Positions 46,901-48,727 of a stretch of DNA of 48,727 bases are shown one piece after another. Under the pieces are notes generated by a model. The model did no database searches. It saw only the letters and a list, made by a program, of their open reading frames with translations, and was not told the origin of the DNA. The first letter of the stretch is position 1, and each line of letters opens with the position of its first letter. The DNA comes from a virus, in IMG/VR virus record IMGVR_UViG_3300046003_002281, positions 1-48,727 of that record; one strand, given 5' to 3'. The position numbers and the translations under genes were made by a program.

Positions 46901-48727
46901 TGTGGGTATCAAACTATCTGAAGCTGACGCTAGACAGATGGCTACAGCATCAATGCGTAGAGAAGCTAAGACTGCAGTAAAGACTGCTCGTGAAGAGACT
47001 GCGTTTAGTAAAGAAAAGCTGTTAGCCCCTAATGGCAAACCATCAAATCTAAATGCTATACAACATGCTCAAGTTAGAACACCTGCGTTTAAAAAGTGGT
47101 TTGGTGATTGGGAGAATGATCCTGAGAACGCATCTAAAGTTGTTGATGAAAATGGTGAGCCGTTGGTTGTTTATCATGGGACCGATGATGTTAGAAATGT
47201 ATTTAAGAAAGGAGAGTCTGGTGCTTTAGGTCCGGGCATCTATACTACTCAAAGAAAGGACCATGCTAAAGCATATGGGACGCATGTTCAATCTTTGTAT
47301 GCAAATACTAAGAACCCTTTAATTATAGAAGATATTGGACGATTAGATATAACAGAAGCTATAGCAAGGGATAAAAAGTTTGAAGAAGAAAACTTTAATA
47401 GCAGAGGGGCTGCATCTAAATGGGCAAAGGACCAATTTGAGGAACACGCTGGAATAGGTGATCCTGAATTTAATACCATGCTTAGTGACGCTGGATATGA
47501 TGGTGTTATCTATAAAAAAGGAAATACTTTTACAGAAATATCTTTACAAAAAGCATATCAAGTTAAATCTGCAACAGAAAATACTGGTGCTTTTTCTTCT
47601 AGAGAGGCTGATATACGTTACTCTATTAAAGAAACCTTTGAAGACGAGCTTGGCTCATTTAAGAAACAAGCTGATAGCGTTAGTGATAAAGTTTTACCAG
47701 CTATGCTTAGTCCTTTAAGCGCATCAGGTGTTCAACAAGTCGGAGGGGAAGAGCATTTACCCGGAGGTAAAAAGGTTCTTCAAGATACACGTAAGTTGGC
47801 AGGTCTTAGAGATGAAATGCTAACTGCGTTTGCCAAGATGCGCAGGGATATATTCAATCCTTACATTAAAAAACACCGTAAGGAATTAAACAAGCTTGGC
47901 GACACTATGTCTGAAGCCACATTGTTAGGTGTATCTCCGGGGGAGAAGGGTAACATCGATGCCAAAATTGCTGAGATGGAAAAGGAAAGACCTAAAGGTT
48001 ATGTACAAACCATTCATCGATTAAATCAACTTAAAGACGATTACAAGAAGTTATCACAACCTTCTAAAGATGTGTATCAACAATTAGCAAACTATTATAA
48101 AGATTCTCTTGATGAAATTAAGAAAGCTTATGAACACAACATAAGAACTTCTGGAGCAACTCAAGCGACTATTGATAAACAGATTGCTAAATTTAACGAA
48201 CAAATGGGGGCGTTAGCAATTAGGGGGGATTACTTTCCGCTGATGCGTTTTGGTAAGTTCGGTGTAGCCTATAAAGATGGGGAAGTTGATCCTGATACTG
48301 GCGAAGAAATTAAAAAGTTTACTAAGTTTGATACATCAGCTGAAGCTAAAAAGTTCTTAGCAAACTCGAAGATAAATGGTTATCTTGTGCCGGACATTAA
48401 ACAGTTCAATAAAGAAATGATTGGTGATAACAAGTCATTACAAGAACTCTATGATCAGATTGATTCATCGTTTGAGAAGAGTCCTAATGAGGCTAAAGAT
48501 GAGCTTAAGGATTTCGTGTTTCAGATGCATTTAATGAGTAAGTCCGATGCAAGTATGGCTAAACGTTTTATTCATCGTAAAGGGACTCCAGGTTACTCTA
48601 ATGACGTATTTAGAGCCTTTGATCACTACGCTATGAACATGGCTCGTCAGTTGCCACGTATTAAGTTAGGTCGTAACATTAGTAATGGTTTGTTAGAGAT
48701 TAGAAAAAAGATACAAGGGGTAAATCC
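43974..48727 (+). CDS. Giant polyvalent ejection protein, 3' truncated by the window
   Basis: At least 1584 residues with no stop before the window end. The start overlaps the upstream stop (TAATG). Domains in order: lytic transglycosylase (SLT) at residues ~8-115 with catalytic E20 in RAVRHVESGDRP, GARHEMQVMP and AAAYNAGAGAV; two FTPEEVAxFEKRYAEEQ repeats (~125-166); hydrophobic glycine region (~278-310); PEATATIP repeats (~444-527); an HExxxH segment, LHEVGVHAGM (H894, E895, H899); an ADP-ribosyltransferase-like domain (~1037-1215) with FKKWFGDWENDPENAS, VVYHGTDD and AGYDGVIY; a PLMRFG segment (~1422-1427) of the PLxRFG type, and a helical end. Polyvalent phage proteins combine such modules and enter the host with the DNA. 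The SLT would open the wall. The other modules could act inside, which is inferred. Confidence 0.8.
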   Translation, partial: MSNEYGEVPESLIRAVRHVESGDRPNLTSRKGARHEMQVMPAVARKPGHGVAPARDNSADEYNRVGEELLAAYWDKYRGDIPLVAAAYNAGAGAVDRHGGVPPYDETLNYIRKVTERMKHEDGQDFTPEEVAQFEKRYAEEQTANNKEFTPEEVAEFEKRYAEEQAALEPEVPEGEEPSMLGEAWRRGVSGVKQAGQGVITGALSALGQDELVQERIVEQEAIAKAEAEREAQYPELGSKTFQEIQDTAEKEGTWAAIKKIPNYIGQKVAESAPSTATPLGVGMAAGMVNPALGVAAGITASIVQEFGFMMDRQIEKAKEAGELEPEKAAIAAIPAGALDAIADRFTLGMKLPSFLTREVKEGATDAVAKTFGGEVAKHVGKGIIAETPTEMGQTELERWQAGEPLSGPENWAEVKEAGISAGVAGGAAGTLGGTASYLQGAPMPEATGEEPISDTAVEPPAPEPISPVGMAPEATATIPEPIPEATATIPEAIPEATPEAAVEVPTPEATATIPEATATIPEAATPFDKQQAAELGLSQDEFKKIHTYKGVSPFKTDGEAEAVYKEHMDAQAKTVAELKKISSLPDLDSTVTIGGKDYTKQAYIKSQILHTNGLINTEQAEQNFEALKPKGKSEDVSYVPRDDTYAEHYKHVTNKGEASIDTAGRGLYITSNNPAQTHNIKAISAQDRGDKLLLETVNKGQVSVDYAKGNVTFTGRDKSGSPVPLAHFNKVENNLSDLLNNKYGSKELNKTIYDSLIKPSEEGALHVIDKLGFGDSASKLFKAAETGLWRKHHPDYVDEYNKEMGGTTETEPSYSTAPTEATTGHTTASLSRTLSPEMKQLVASGKAVIHDTQDTLPGENHPANVKGMTTAEGVTHYVANKLTPSTIESVALHEVGVHAGMEKMLGKTLWEDVKNQALNGQGKEFDRARAAVPKGTPDHLRAEETLAYLVEHSPQLSLVRRIVAAIRNFLRSKMGVGIKLSEADARQMATASMRREAKTAVKTAREETAFSKEKLLAPNGKPSNLNAIQHAQVRTPAFKKWFGDWENDPENASKVVDENGEPLVVYHGTDDVRNVFKKGESGALGPGIYTTQRKDHAKAYGTHVQSLYANTKNPLIIEDIGRLDITEAIARDKKFEEENFNSRGAASKWAKDQFEEHAGIGDPEFNTMLSDAGYDGVIYKKGNTFTEISLQKAYQVKSATENTGAFSSREADIRYSIKETFEDELGSFKKQADSVSDKVLPAMLSPLSASGVQQVGGEEHLPGGKKVLQDTRKLAGLRDEMLTAFAKMRRDIFNPYIKKHRKELNKLGDTMSEATLLGVSPGEKGNIDAKIAEMEKERPKGYVQTIHRLNQLKDDYKKLSQPSKDVYQQLANYYKDSLDEIKKAYEHNIRTSGATQATIDKQIAKFNEQMGALAIRGDYFPLMRFGKFGVAYKDGEVDPDTGEEIKKFTKFDTSAEAKKFLANSKINGYLVPDIKQFNKEMIGDNKSLQELYDQIDSSFEKSPNEAKDELKDFVFQMHLMSKSDASMAKRFIHRKGTPGYSNDVFRAFDHYAMNMARQLPRIKLGRNISNGLLEIRKKIQGVN

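Overview
The window is a fragment of a tailed bacteriophage genome (Caudoviricetes). The gene set looks podovirus-like: a large P22-type portal with a glutamine-rich C-terminal barrel, adaptor and nozzle proteins, no tape measure, sheath or tube genes, and three very large internal or ejection-type virion proteins at the right end. Base composition is AT-rich. Several small virion proteins belong to types I associate with phages of aquatic bacteria, but the host cannot be named from this sequence. A Rha-type regulator hints at temperate relatives. No integrase, polymerase or tRNA gene is visible, and both ends of the window cut through genes.

Left part (1-8.9 kb): the C-terminal end of a primase/helicase-like replication protein closes with a strong terminator. 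Then come two paralogous ribbon-helix-helix-like genes, a divergent regulatory region rich in TGTCCT boxes, a zinc-binding-type protein, a secreted SleB-like wall hydrolase and a Rha-like regulator. Next is a leftward operon of sixteen tiny, mostly overlapping genes (6694 down to 3356) behind a TTGACA-N18-TAAAAT promoter. A second leftward unit (8147 down to 7027) encodes a conserved cysteine-containing phage protein and a small partner. It has its own promoter and terminator and is bracketed by microsatellite arrays: CCAGAG and TATCGCC on one side, CACAGGCT on the other.

Right part (8.9-48.7 kb): one long rightward late region. Order: terminase small and large subunits, portal, a GroES-like co-chaperonin, scaffold-like protein, decoration-like protein, major capsid protein and a terminator. 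After that come small head and neck proteins, a holin-like protein, adaptor proteins, and a cassette of alternative fibre proteins. The cassette includes an S74 endosialidase-type chaperone, C1q-like tips and a His-rich tip. It is followed by a Cys-rich protein, two 2-oxoglutarate/Fe(II) oxygenases, a GH108-type muramidase, the nozzle protein, a cupin, a glycine-zipper protein, a GNAT-like protein, a 1094-residue repeat-rich protein and a polyvalent protein of more than 1584 residues. The last carries a lytic transglycosylase, an HExxxH segment, an ADP-ribosyltransferase-like domain and a PLxRFG segment.

Five free-standing endonuclease genes have invaded the late region. Four are HNH genes, three of them sitting exactly at ATGA stop/start overlaps between virion genes. 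One is a GIY-YIG gene on the opposite strand, flanked by a 13-bp direct repeat that regenerates the start of the interrupted neighbour. These insertions, the short peptide tags shared among unrelated virion proteins, the polyvalent ejection protein and the paired oxygenases are the features most worth following up.
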